Source of the DNA: Fimbriimonadales bacterium
Lineage (GTDB): Bacteria; Armatimonadota; Fimbriimonadia; Fimbriimonadales; GBS-DC
NCBI GenBank assembly: GCA_025998675.1
Contig: AP024673.1
Coordinates: 1,763,221-1,827,220 of the forward strand
Direction of reading: 5' to 3'
Length of the DNA: 64,000 bases
Below the pieces are notes generated by a model. The model was not told where the DNA came from. It saw nothing but the letters and a program-made list of their open reading frames with translations, and did not search any database. The position numbers and the translations under genes were made by a program. Below, in pieces: positions 8,004-17,020 of the stretch (position 1 is the stretch's first letter; the number at the start of each line of letters is the position of its first letter).

Positions 8004-9253
8004 CACAGCATCCAGAGCGGGTTTTCCAGCACTTGCTTAAGCGTCTGCAGGAACTGCGCGCCGACCGCGCCGTCCAGCACGCGATGGTCGCACGACAGCG
8101 TGACCCGCATCCGCTGCCGCGCCACGATAGAGCCGTCCTCCTGCACGACGGGCACGCGCTTCGTCGCGCCCACCGCCAGAATCGCGCTCGCAGGCGGGTT
8201 GATAATCGCCGTGAACTGCTCAATCCCAAACATGCCGAGATTGGAGACCGTGAAGGTGTTGCCCGTCATCTCGTCGGGCAGCAGCTTGCCCTCGCGCGCT
8301 TTCTGAATCAGCGTTTGCGACTCCTGCGCTATCCGCCGCAGCGATTTGCCTTCGCAGTGTTTCAACACCGCCACCAGCAGCCCCTGCTCCACCGCGACGG
8401 CGACGCCGATATGGATGCCTTCTGGGTGGACGATTTGCCCGTTCTGGTAGCTGGCGTTGACGATGGGGTGCTGTTCCAGCGCGACGGCGCACGCCTTGAC
8501 GATGAGGTCGTTCACGCTCACGCGCAGGTCGGCGTCCAGCTGGTTCAGTTGCTGACGCAGGGCGACCGCCGCCTCCATGTCGATCTCCATCGTGAGGTAG
8601 AAATGGGGGATGGTCTGATGCGCTTCGGTGGTGCGCTGGGCGGTTATCTGGCGCAGGCGGCTGGGCGTCTCGGCGCGTGCGGGCGCGGCGGCGACGGCGG
8701 GCGCAGGCGCGGGCGCTGGTTGCGGCATGGCGACTGTCGGCGCAGGCGCAGGAGTAGCCTTTCGCGACTCCAGATACGCCAGCACATCGCGCTCCACGAT
8801 ACGCCCTTTGGGACCCGTGCCCTGCACCTGGCGCAGGTCAACGCCGTGTTCGGCGGCGATTTTACGCGCCAGCGGCGACGCCAGCACGCGCGCCTCGCCG
8901 TCGGTAGCGACCGGCGCGGGCTGGGGCGCGGCGGCAACGGTTGGAGCAGGCGCAGGCGTTTCAAGCGCTGCCGCGGGCGCGGGCGTCTTACCGTCGCTTT
9001 CCTCTGGCAGGCGCTCGCCCTCCTGCAGAATGTACGCCAGCGGCGTGTTCACAGGCACGACAGCGTTCTCCGCGACGCGAATCCCGCGCAGCACGCCCGA
9101 TGCGGGGGCTTCTATCTCCACCGTCGCCTTGTCGGTCGCAATCTCCGCAATCGGCTCGCCTTCGTTGACCGTATCGCCCTCTTGCTTGAGCCAGCGTACC
9201 AGCGTGCCCTCTTCCATCGCGTCGCCCATCTTGGGCATGATAATCGTCTGCAT
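8003..9253 (-). CDS. pdhC: Dihydrolipoyl acyltransferase, E2 of a 2-oxoacid dehydrogenase complex
   Basis: E2 carries acyl groups on a lipoyl-lysine and transfers them to CoA. Domains of the 416-residue protein: lipoyl domain 1-75 with the lipoylated Lys in ATDKATVE (K42), an Ala-Pro linker, a peripheral-subunit-binding domain near 130-170 (LASPLARKIAAEHGV), a second Ala-Pro linker, and a catalytic domain ending with CDHRVLDGA (H390, D394). The start follows AAGGAGG six bases upstream. It is ten bases downstream of pdhB, and lipA about 2 kb away supplies the lipoyl group. Acetyl versus branched-chain substrate cannot be fixed by eye. Confidence 0.92.
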   Translation of the reverse strand: MQTIIMPKMGDAMEEGTLVRWLKQEGDTVNEGEPIAEIATDKATVEIEAPASGVLRGIRVAENAVVPVNTPLAYILQEGERLPEESDGKTPAPAAALETPAPAPTVAAAPQPAPVATDGEARVLASPLARKIAAEHGVDLRQVQGTGPKGRIVERDVLAYLESRKATPAPAPTVAMPQPAPAPAPAVAAAPARAETPSRLRQITAQRTTEAHQTIPHFYLTMEIDMEAAVALRQQLNQLDADLRVSVNDLIVKACAVALEQHPIVNASYQNGQIVHPEGIHIGVAVAVEQGLLVAVLKHCEGKSLRRIAQESQTLIQKAREGKLLPDEMTGNTFTVSNLGMFGIEQFTAIINPPASAILAVGATKRVPVVQEDGSIVARQRMRVTLSCDHRVLDGAVGAQFLQTLKQVLENPLWML

Positions 9254-9263
9254 AGTCGCCTCC

Positions 9264-10238
9264 TTACGCCACAACCTGCCGAACTGCCTCGATGACGCTC
9301 TGCTCGTTGGGCACGGCGAGCGCCTCGAGGTGCTTGTTGTAGGGCATTGGCACATCCGCGCCCGCCACGCGCAGCACGGGCGCGTCCAGATAATCAAAAG
9401 TATGCTCCTGAATCTGCGCGGCGATTTCCGCGCCGAACCCTGCGAACCGCCAGTCGTCGTGCAGGGCAATCGCGCGATGGGTTTTGCGCACCGAGCGGAA
9501 GACCGTCTCCCAGTCGCACGGGATGAGCGTGCGCAGGTCAATCACCTCCACCTCGATGCCCTCCTCTGCGAGTTGCTGTGCGGCGTTGAGCGCAAGTTGC
9601 ACCCCGCGCGAGTAGGTGATAATGCTCACATCGCGTCCCGTGCGCTTCACATCCGCCACACCGAAGGGAAGGGTGTAGTCGCCTTCGGGCACTTCGCCTT
9701 TGGTCAGGTACAGGCGCGGGTGTTCAATCACCATCACGGGGTTGTTGTCGCGGATGGCGGTCTTGAGCAAGCCCTTCGCGTCAGCAGGCGTGCTGGGCAG
9801 CACGACTTTCAGTCCGGGCGAGTGCGCCAGCCACGCCTCCAGACTGTGAGAGTGCTGCGCCGCGAGCTGCTTGCCCGGTCCCGCAGGACCGCGGATGACC
9901 ATCGGCACGGCGCACGCCCCACCCGACTTGTAGAGAATCTTCGCCGCGTGATTGATAATCTGGTCGAACGCCAGCAGCGCGAAGCTCCAGGTCATCACCT
10001 CCACCACGGGCTTGAGCCCCTCAATCGCCGCGCCGATGGCGATGGAGATGAAGCCCGGCTCCGAGATGGGCGTATCCCACACGCGCTTGGGACCATACTT
10101 CTGGAACAGCCCTTCCGTCACGCGGAAAGTGCCCTGATAGCGCCCGATGTCCTCGCCCATCAGGAACATGCGGGGATTGCGGTCTAACTCCTCTATGAGT
10201 GCTTCACGAATCGCTTCCCTGTAGAGTTTGGTCGCCAT
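9264..10238 (-). CDS. pdhB: 2-oxoacid (pyruvate) dehydrogenase E1 beta subunit
   Basis: The 324-residue protein begins MATKLYREAIREAL and has FLMGEDIGRYQG, TPISEPGFISIAIGAA and VEVIDLRTLIPCD, the standard E1-beta features for the thiamine-diphosphate enzyme. The start follows GAGGAG, and a TACAAT box lies at 10258-10263, so transcription begins here. The E1-alpha gene that normally sits just upstream is missing; the neighbour is the divergent MNT gene. E1-alpha must be encoded elsewhere. The operon continues into pdhC and the cruF-like gene. Confidence 0.92.
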   Translation of the reverse strand: MATKLYREAIREALIEELDRNPRMFLMGEDIGRYQGTFRVTEGLFQKYGPKRVWDTPISEPGFISIAIGAAIEGLKPVVEVMTWSFALLAFDQIINHAAKILYKSGGACAVPMVIRGPAGPGKQLAAQHSHSLEAWLAHSPGLKVVLPSTPADAKGLLKTAIRDNNPVMVIEHPRLYLTKGEVPEGDYTLPFGVADVKRTGRDVSIITYSRGVQLALNAAQQLAEEGIEVEVIDLRTLIPCDWETVFRSVRKTHRAIALHDDWRFAGFGAEIAAQIQEHTFDYLDAPVLRVAGADVPMPYNKHLEALAVPNEQSVIEAVRQVVA

Positions 10239-10257
10239 ACGGTACTCCTCGCGCCGT

Positions 10258-10263
10258 ATTGTA
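10258..10263 (-). promoter_or_regulatory. Predicted -10 box of the pdhB operon
   Basis: TACAAT on the minus strand about 20 bases before the pdhB ATG, with a Shine-Dalgarno GAGGAG between them. This is a conventional leadered promoter, in contrast to the divergent leaderless one at 10354. Confidence 0.45.
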
Positions 10264-10353
10264 CCTGAAAATGACGCAGAGGGTGCAGGGAATGGGGTGT
10301 TTTGGGGCTGCAGTCGGGCAAAATCGGATTGCAAGTGGGTATTTGTTAAGGGG

Positions 10354-10359
10354 TATACT
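10354..10359 (+). promoter_or_regulatory. Predicted -10 box of leaderless MNT gene
   Basis: TATACT followed by exactly six bases and GTG 10366. A start site seven bases after the box would coincide with the G of the start codon. No Shine-Dalgarno is visible. Confidence 0.55.
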
Positions 10360-10365
10360 GAACGC

Positions 10366-10863
10366 GTGGAGTCTGTCCCTGAGCTGCGCTACTTCAATGC
10401 TTCTGCAGAGGCGCGCGCGGCGATTATCGCCCGGTTGCGCGACGCGCTTGCCGAGCGTCCCGAAATTCGGCTGGCGTACCTGCTGGGGTCGTTCGCGCAG
10501 GCGCGCCCATTCCGCGATATCGACATCGCCGTCTACCTTGAGCCCGCCTTTCTGCAGCAGGTAGACCCTCTGCGCTACTGCTTCCAGCTGGCGGACGCGC
10601 TGGAGCGCACGGTGGGCTACCCCGTCGATGTGCATCGGCTCAACGATGCGCCCTGCGGGTTCCGTTTTAGCGCAACCTGCGGACAGATGCTGCTCAGCCG
10701 CGACGAGGCGTTCCGCCGCGAATGGACGGAGCGCACCTGGCATGAGTACGCCGACTTCGAGCCGTACCGACGGATGTACCTGCGCGAATGGTTGCGCCCC
10801 TTCCGAGACACCTATGAGCGATACACAACGACTGGCGACCCGCATCGGCGCACTGCGGGATAA
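10366..10863 (+). CDS. mntA: MNT-type nucleotidyltransferase antitoxin
   Basis: A 165-residue minimal nucleotidyltransferase with the signature LLGSFAQARPFRDIDIAVYL (G-S-x9-D-x-D, two metal-binding Asp). Characterised MntA antitoxins neutralise HepT by AMPylating a Tyr near its HEPN motif. The product of the next gene, whose start lies 50 bases inside this one, is a HEPN protein, so this is a type VII-like HEPN/MNT toxin-antitoxin pair. I chose GTG 10366 because it follows a TATACT box with leaderless spacing; upstream in-frame codons lack homology. Confidence 0.85.
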   Translation: MESVPELRYFNASAEARAAIIARLRDALAERPEIRLAYLLGSFAQARPFRDIDIAVYLEPAFLQQVDPLRYCFQLADALERTVGYPVDVHRLNDAPCGFRFSATCGQMLLSRDEAFRREWTERTWHEYADFEPYRRMYLREWLRPFRDTYERYTTTGDPHRRTAG

Positions 10864-11242
10864 CCTCCAGCGCGTGCGCGAAGTGTTGCAGGAAGGGGAC
10901 GATGCAACGCTCCTGAACGATTCGCGGCGACTGGCAGTCATCAAGTGGCACATGCTGCTGGCAATCGAGGATGCGTTCGCGCTCTGCAATCAGGTGGTTG
11001 CGATGCTGGGCGGCGAGCCGCCGACCGCCTACGCCGAGTGCTTTGAAAGGCTCATGGCACACGGTATTGTGGAGCAAGAATTAGCCGACCGATTGCGTGC
11101 GATGGCGCGGTTCCGCAACCTGCTGCTGCATCGCTACTGGGAGGTGGACGACCAGCGGGTGTTGACCATCGCTCGCAACGACCTGAGCGACCTGGAGCGC
11201 TTCGTGGGGGCGCTGAGCGTCGCCTTCAATCTCGGATTGTGA
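10814..11242 (+). CDS. hepT: HepT-like HEPN toxin (DUF86)
   Basis: The 142-residue helical protein carries ARFRNLLLHRYWEVD, the HEPN R-X4-H motif followed by Tyr, the residue modified by partner MNT enzymes in studied systems. Such toxins are RNases. The ATG lies inside the 3' end of the MNT gene, enforcing co-expression. Neighbours are housekeeping genes (lipA downstream, pdhB divergent), so the pair looks like a small mobile module between core genes. Confidence 0.85.
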   Translation: MSDTQRLATRIGALRDNLQRVREVLQEGDDATLLNDSRRLAVIKWHMLLAIEDAFALCNQVVAMLGGEPPTAYAECFERLMAHGIVEQELADRLRAMARFRNLLLHRYWEVDDQRVLTIARNDLSDLERFVGALSVAFNLGL

Positions 11243-11255
11243 ACATCGCGCGGGG

Positions 11256-11261
11256 TATAAT
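11256..11261 (+). promoter_or_regulatory. Predicted -10 box of leaderless lipA
   Basis: A perfect TATAAT followed by seven bases and ATG 11269. There is no Shine-Dalgarno, consistent with a leaderless transcript. Confidence 0.6.
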
Positions 11262-11268
11262 CTGCCCG

Positions 11269-12183
11269 ATGGCAAAGATCGAGCTGGTCAACCGCAAGTT
11301 CCCCGACTGGCTGAAGGTGCGCCTGCCCAAGCCAGAGAAGGTGCAACAGGTGGAGCAGATGATGCGCGACGCGCGCCTGCACACCGTCTGCGAAAGCGCC
11401 CGCTGTCCGAACCTGCCCGAATGCTGGTCAAAAGGCTCCGCGACCTTTATGATTCTGGGCGACATCTGCACGCGGCACTGCGGCTTCTGCGCCATCAAGA
11501 CGGGCAAGCCGCTGGCGTTAGACCCTCAGGAGCCGCAGCGACTGGCGGAGGCGGCGCAGCGCATGGGGCTGAAGCATATCGTGGTGACCTCCGTCGCGCG
11601 AGACGACTTGCCCGACGAGGGGGCAGGGCAGTTCGCGGCGACCATCCGCGCCCTGCACGCGACCATCCCCAACGCGATTGTGGAGGTGCTGACCCCTGAT
11701 TTCAAAGCCAAAAGCTGGTGCATCCGCCGCGTGGTGGACGCCGAGCCGGAGATTTTCAATCACAACATCGAGACCGTCGCCCGTCTGCACACCATCGTGC
11801 GCCCGCAGGCGCGCTACGACCGCTCCCTGAAAGTGCTGGAGATGGTCAAGCAGATGAACCCCGCGATTTACACCAAGTCGGGCATCATGCTGGGACTGGG
11901 CGAGACGCGCGAGGAGGTGCTGCAGACCATGCGCGATTTGCGCAGCGTGGGTGTGGACGCGCTCACCATCGGGCAGTACCTGCGCCCAACCCAGCGCCAT
12001 CTGCCCGTGCAGGAGTATATCCATCCCGATCAGTTTGAGGAGTATCGCGTTCTGGGGGAGGAGATGGGCTTCCTGTTCGTCGCGTCGGGACCGTTCATTC
12101 GCAGTTCGTACAATGCGATTGCGTTCTCCCAGCGCGTGATGGCGGAGAGGCTCGCGAAAGTCGGTGCGGTGGAGCGCGCGTAG
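11269..12183 (+). CDS. lipA: Lipoyl synthase
   Basis: LipA inserts two sulfurs into octanoyl chains on lipoyl domains such as that of the nearby PdhC. The 304-residue radical-SAM protein has the auxiliary cluster motif CESARCPNLPEC, the SAM-cluster motif CTRHCGFC and FNHNIETV. A C-terminal RSSYNA supplies the final Ser ligand. The start at 11269 follows TATAAT by seven bases, and homology begins a few residues later. It overlaps the start of the TamB-like gene by 20 bases. Confidence 0.96.
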   Translation: MAKIELVNRKFPDWLKVRLPKPEKVQQVEQMMRDARLHTVCESARCPNLPECWSKGSATFMILGDICTRHCGFCAIKTGKPLALDPQEPQRLAEAAQRMGLKHIVVTSVARDDLPDEGAGQFAATIRALHATIPNAIVEVLTPDFKAKSWCIRRVVDAEPEIFNHNIETVARLHTIVRPQARYDRSLKVLEMVKQMNPAIYTKSGIMLGLGETREEVLQTMRDLRSVGVDALTIGQYLRPTQRHLPVQEYIHPDQFEEYRVLGEEMGFLFVASGPFIRSSYNAIAFSQRVMAERLAKVGAVERA

Positions 12184-15100
12184 CCTGCTCTGGCGCGGGG
12201 GGCAGCTGCTGCTGATTGGGCTGCCCGTCGCGATTCTGGGGCTGGCGGGGCTGATGTACCTGTGGCAGGTGAAGCTGGCGGTCGAGGAGAGCCTGCCGCC
12301 CGCGTTGCGTCAGTACGCCCGCCGACAGGCGCAGCTGGATGTCCAGATGGAGCGCGTCTCCCTGCGCTGGAACGGCGTGCTGCTGACCCATCCCGAAGTG
12401 CGCACGCTCACGGGCGAGCGGCTGCTCCGCGCGCGGTATCTGGAGGTGCGTCTGCCTGCGGCGCGTGCGCCGCTCACCGTCGAGCTGGATCGCCCCGAAG
12501 TGTGGCTGCAGCGCAATCGGCAGGGCGTGTGGAACATCGACCCGCTGTTGCAGCAGCCGCGCCCGCCTGAACCGACGCCCATCACCTTCCGCCTGCGCGC
12601 CCGACAGGGCGCACTCTATTTTGACGATTTCCTGCCCGATGCGCCTGTGCGCGCGACGCTCTGGGCAGACGAGTTCACGCTCAGCCAGCCGCGCGTGGGG
12701 CAGGCAACCACCCTGCGCGGGGTAAGCGATGCGCTGGGCGCGGTGCGGGCGCGCGCGCTCTCCGACGGCAAGCGATGGCTGATCGAACTGGACGCTGAGC
12801 AGGTACAGGGCGCGCGCCTGAAACCCTACCTGCCCCGCAGCGACTTCGATCTCGCAGCGGCGACAGGGCGTGTGCAGGCGCAGGTGGTGTACGCGCCCGA
12901 TGAACCGCTGCGCATCGCAGGCACGGCTCAGGGCACAGCCCAGAATATAACTTTTCGCCAAAAACCGCTACCGTGGCGCACTGCCGAATTCCAGCTGGCG
13001 TTCACCGAGTCGCACATTGGCGGTACGCTCAAGGCGCGCGGCGGCAGCCTGCAGGCGCAGGGCAAGGTAGACTGGTCGGGACGCACGCCAGCGGTCGCAG
13101 TGCAGGCGTCTGTATCGGGACGCGACGCCGCCGCGCTCTGGCGACTGCTCCGCGACGATGCGCCGCTGATTGGCGGGCGGTATCAGGCGCAAGTTCGGGT
13201 GCAGGGCGCGCTGGACGACCTGCAGGCGCAGGGGGTCCTCTCGCTCGAGCGTGTGCGCACACCGCAGGGCGAGGTGCGCGCGATTCGTAGCCCGCTCGCT
13301 TTCGCGCAGGGACAACTACTGCTGCCCGACCTGCGGGCGCAGTACGCCGGGCGCACAGTGCAGGGCAAGCTCTGGCTGGACACCCGCCCAGAAACCCCGG
13401 AGATGCGCCTGTACGCCGTTGCCCGACAACTGCCGCTCCAGCGTATCCCTGCCCTGCGCGAGCAGCGACTGGACGGCGCGGCTGACCTTGCCCTGCTTGC
13501 CTACGGACGAACCGACGCGCCGACGATTGAGGCGAACCTGCGCATGGACGCGCTGCGCTACGCCGACCAGCGCGTCGGCGGGCTGCGCGCGCGCGTGCAG
13601 TATGCGAACGGCGCGCTCACCATCCCGCTGGCGACCCTGCAGGGCGCGCTCGGACTGGTGCAGGTTTCGGGCGAAATCCTTAAGATTAACGAGGAGAACC
13701 CCCAGCTCGACCTGAGCATCGACGCGAATGAGGTAGACCTGAACCTGCTGGCGTCGCTGCTGGGGTACGAGAACGGCGCGAATGAGTCGATTCGGGTGGA
13801 CGGCGTGGGCTACCTGACGGCGCAGGTGCGTGGGACGCTTCAATCGCCCGAGGCGGTCGCCGAGGCGGTCGTGTTCGATGGGCGTGCGGGCGACATCGGC
13901 GCGGAGATTGCCGTCGTGAACATGAACCTGCTGGAACGCGAGCTGCGCATCACGCAACTGCAGGTGCTGCGGCGTGCGGCGCAACTGATTGCGTCGGGCG
14001 CGGTGCAACTGCCCGAAACGCCTGAACAGCCCCCGCGTTTCCAGCTGGAGGGCGACCTGTACGAGTTCGACCTCGCGAGCGTGCCCGACTGGCTGCGCCG
14101 TGAGCTGCCGCTCACGGGGCTGGCGTCGGGCAGGTTCCAGCTCGCAGGCGAGCCGCAACAGTGGCAACTGCGCGCTGACCTGAACGCCGAGAGCATCCAG
14201 TACGAGCAGACCCTGCTGCGCGAGAACCGCGCGCAGGCGCTTGTGCAGGCGCGCAACGGCGCGTTTGCGGTCGATGTAGAGTCGGCGCAGGCGCAGGTCG
14301 GCGGGGGCGCACTGACCGCGCGCGGGCGGTGGCAATCTGATGGGCAGTTCGAGGCGTCTTGGCGGCTGGAGAACGCCTCGCTGGACGCGCTTGCGCCCTA
14401 CCTGCCCGTGGAATACCGCCTCACGGGACAGGCAACGCTGGAGGGCGAGGCGGCGGGCACGCTCGACGCGCCCCGCGTGAACCTGAACCTGCAGGCACAG
14501 CAGATAGCCCTCAACGACGCGCCGCTGGGCGACCTGGAGGCGCAGGCGGCGATTGGGTATCGGGATGCGAGTGTTTTGCCCTCACCCCAAGCCCGTGAAG
14601 AGCGGCTTTTTGGAGTGCTGAAGCGTCCGCTTCCGCACTCCATAGGTAGGGCGCGATACGCTTTTGGAGTGCTGAAGCGGACGCTTCAGCATGCGGAAGC
14701 TCCGCTTCCGCACTCCAGAAGTACGGCGAATCGCAACGAGAGTGCGAACACTGCACAACAACGATCAGAGGAGAAAGACGAACGGGATGCGGGCATCCAG
14801 CTCACCGCGCAACTCGCCCTGCGCACGCCCGACGGCGAAGTGCGCATCCAATTGACAGAGTGCGACCTGTCGCGCCAGCAGTTTGCGCTGTCGGCGGAGA
14901 CGACTCCGCTGCCAGTGTCGTGGCTCCAGCGTGTGGCGCGCGCGGTTCCCGATGCGCTGCCGTCTGCCGTCGCCGAGCGCATCGAGACGCTCCAAGGGCA
15001 GGTGCAGGCGTCCCTGAATGTATCGGGCGCGTTCGCCGAACCCCTCGCGCAGCTGCGCCTGAACGCCGAGCAGCTGGAGTGGCGCCAGCAGTCGCTGGGC

Positions 15101-16966
15101 AACCTGAGCCTGCAGGCGGAATGGGCGGGTATGTCGACAGGCGACGTCCGCGCCGACGCCTCCGACGCGGAACGCGCCCTCGATACCCTCCAGCGACTGC
15201 GCACTCGTCGCGCCGCGCTGCAAGCACTGCGCTGGGAAGCCGACGCGACCCGCCTCGAGGCGCAGGGCGAATACACGCCCGAACGCCTGACCGCCGACCT
15301 CGAAATCGCGCAGCTGCCCCTGCGCTGGGCGCGCCTGTGGGAGCCGAGCCTGCCTGAGTTCGACGGCGCGCTGGATCTGAGCCTGCTTGCCGAAGGCGCG
15401 CCCGAATCGCCCGAATTGACCCTCAGCGCAACAGTGAATCAGTTCACCTACGGGGATTACACCGTCGACCAGATTCTGTTCAGCCAGATCGAGGCGCGCG
15501 AGGGCGCCATCCAGACCGACGACGCGCTGATACGGATGGGCGACTATCAGGCGCGCCTGTCGGGACGCCTGCCGTTTCACTGGTCGCCGCTCGGCGTGCC
15601 CGACGATGAGCCGATTCAAATTAGCGCGCGCCTGCGCGAGCAGCCGCTGACCCTGCTGAGCCTCTTCGCGCCGATTGACCCCGCCCGTACACAGGGCACG
15701 ATTGAGGCGCTGCTGGAGATTAACGGCACGCTCGCCGAGCCGCAGCCGCGTGGACGCCTGCAAATCACCGACGGCGCGCTCGCGCTGCAGGAGCTGCGCA
15801 CTGCCTTAGAGGAAATCGGGCTGCAGGCAGTGTTCGACGGGCGTGAGGCGCGGATTGTCGAGGCGCAGGCGCGTTCGTCCGAGGGGGGGAGCCTGCGACT
15901 CGAGGGCGGCGTCGACCTGTCGGGCGAGCGACCTGTCGCGAATCTGACCCTCTACGCCGATGGGCTGACCGTCTCCGAGCCGAAACTGCCCGTGCTGGAG
16001 GGCAGCGCGCAGGCGGTGGTCTCAGGCGCGGTGCAGGTTGAAGGCGCGTTGATCGAGCCGCAGGTGCAGGGCGCGCTGCGCGTGCTGCGGGGATTCCTTT
16101 TCCTGCCGCCTGAGCTGCCCGAACGCGCGGCGGGCGAACCGCTGCCCATCAACCCGCGCTTCGACCTGCGCGTGGACATCGCCGACGACTTTACCCTGCG
16201 CAACCCGAATCTGGACACGCGGCTGGAGGGCGCGCTGCAGGTGGGCGGCGCGTTGCAGGCGCCGACTCTGTCGGGCGAGTTCAGCCTGCGCGGCGGCGCG
16301 CTCAGCCTGCCGACCGCGCGCCTGCGTATCGAGCCCGACAGCGTCGCCCGCCTCAACTACCCCTTCACCAGCGCGACAGGCGAGACCATCGCCCGCATCG
16401 AGCTGGATGTGCGCGCCAGCACGAATGTCGTCGCGCCCGACTTCACAGGCGACCCCGTGCGCTATCGCGTGGAGGTCGATGTGCGCGGACCGCTCGACGA
16501 CCCCGAACGCCTCCAGCTCAGCGCGCGCTCCGACCCGCCCGGCTTGTCCGAGCAGCGAATCCTCAGCCTGCTGGGGCGCGGGCAGGCGCTGTCCGCCATC
16601 GCGCGCGGCGCAGACCCCGCGCAGGTGTTCCGCGAGCAACTCGGCGACATCCTCACCGCGCAGGTGCTGCCCGAACTGCTCGCGCCGCTGGAGACAGGCA
16701 TCGCCGAGGCGTTCGACCTCGAACAGTTCACGCTGGACTACACGGGGCTGCGCCCGGCGAGCCTCTACCTCGTGAAAAACCTCTTCGACGGCTTCGGAAT
16801 CGCCTATCGGCGCGGGATTGGCGTCGCCAGCAACGAGTATCAGGCGCGCATCTTCTACCGCCTGCCGTTCCGCAACCGCCTGCTCCAGCGACTGCGCGTC
16901 GGCTTCGGCTTCGAACATACGGGCAACCGCTTCGTCTTTATCGAGGGAAGCGTGCTGTTTCGGTAG
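12164..16966 (+). CDS. TamB/AsmA-like giant inner-membrane protein (DUF490)
   Basis: A 1,600-residue protein with one N-terminal membrane helix (about 13-35) and a long beta-rich, repetitive periplasmic body. It ends in a DUF490/TamB-type C-terminus: SEQRILSLLGRGQALS, a VKNLFDGFGIAYRRG strand and a final Phe-rich strand. TamB-like proteins bridge inner and outer membranes and act in lipid transport or outer-membrane protein assembly. The GTG start lies inside lipA. Residues about 803-876 are low in family character and are encoded by palindromic repeats inserted in frame (14570-14790). The gene remains open throughout. Confidence 0.82.
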   Translation: MRWSARSLLWRGGQLLLIGLPVAILGLAGLMYLWQVKLAVEESLPPALRQYARRQAQLDVQMERVSLRWNGVLLTHPEVRTLTGERLLRARYLEVRLPAARAPLTVELDRPEVWLQRNRQGVWNIDPLLQQPRPPEPTPITFRLRARQGALYFDDFLPDAPVRATLWADEFTLSQPRVGQATTLRGVSDALGAVRARALSDGKRWLIELDAEQVQGARLKPYLPRSDFDLAAATGRVQAQVVYAPDEPLRIAGTAQGTAQNITFRQKPLPWRTAEFQLAFTESHIGGTLKARGGSLQAQGKVDWSGRTPAVAVQASVSGRDAAALWRLLRDDAPLIGGRYQAQVRVQGALDDLQAQGVLSLERVRTPQGEVRAIRSPLAFAQGQLLLPDLRAQYAGRTVQGKLWLDTRPETPEMRLYAVARQLPLQRIPALREQRLDGAADLALLAYGRTDAPTIEANLRMDALRYADQRVGGLRARVQYANGALTIPLATLQGALGLVQVSGEILKINEENPQLDLSIDANEVDLNLLASLLGYENGANESIRVDGVGYLTAQVRGTLQSPEAVAEAVVFDGRAGDIGAEIAVVNMNLLERELRITQLQVLRRAAQLIASGAVQLPETPEQPPRFQLEGDLYEFDLASVPDWLRRELPLTGLASGRFQLAGEPQQWQLRADLNAESIQYEQTLLRENRAQALVQARNGAFAVDVESAQAQVGGGALTARGRWQSDGQFEASWRLENASLDALAPYLPVEYRLTGQATLEGEAAGTLDAPRVNLNLQAQQIALNDAPLGDLEAQAAIGYRDASVLPSPQAREERLFGVLKRPLPHSIGRARYAFGVLKRTLQHAEAPLPHSRSTANRNESANTAQQRSEEKDERDAGIQLTAQLALRTPDGEVRIQLTECDLSRQQFALSAETTPLPVSWLQRVARAVPDALPSAVAERIETLQGQVQASLNVSGAFAEPLAQLRLNAEQLEWRQQSLGNLSLQAEWAGMSTGDVRADASDAERALDTLQRLRTRRAALQALRWEADATRLEAQGEYTPERLTADLEIAQLPLRWARLWEPSLPEFDGALDLSLLAEGAPESPELTLSATVNQFTYGDYTVDQILFSQIEAREGAIQTDDALIRMGDYQARLSGRLPFHWSPLGVPDDEPIQISARLREQPLTLLSLFAPIDPARTQGTIEALLEINGTLAEPQPRGRLQITDGALALQELRTALEEIGLQAVFDGREARIVEAQARSSEGGSLRLEGGVDLSGERPVANLTLYADGLTVSEPKLPVLEGSAQAVVSGAVQVEGALIEPQVQGALRVLRGFLFLPPELPERAAGEPLPINPRFDLRVDIADDFTLRNPNLDTRLEGALQVGGALQAPTLSGEFSLRGGALSLPTARLRIEPDSVARLNYPFTSATGETIARIELDVRASTNVVAPDFTGDPVRYRVEVDVRGPLDDPERLQLSARSDPPGLSEQRILSLLGRGQALSAIARGADPAQVFREQLGDILTAQVLPELLAPLETGIAEAFDLEQFTLDYTGLRPASLYLVKNLFDGFGIAYRRGIGVASNEYQARIFYRLPFRNRLLQRLRVGFGFEHTGNRFVFIEGSVLFR
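14570..14790. repeat. Palindromic repeat cluster inserted in frame in the TamB-like gene
   Basis: Two TGGAGTGC...GCACTCCA-type hairpins (14611-14642, 32 bp; 14665-14717, 53 bp) lie within the coding sequence, preceded by a CCCTCACCCC tract like those in intergenic elements. The reverse complement of the 53-bp unit differs from 57092-57144 by about two bases, and the 32-bp unit resembles 50033-50064. The reading frame passes through without a stop, adding FGVLKR...LPHS-type residues. Confidence 0.85.
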
Positions 16967-17020
16967 CGATTTATGGCATGAAACTTCTGGGGGCGTTTGC
17001 GCCTCTAATAGAGTAGCGCC

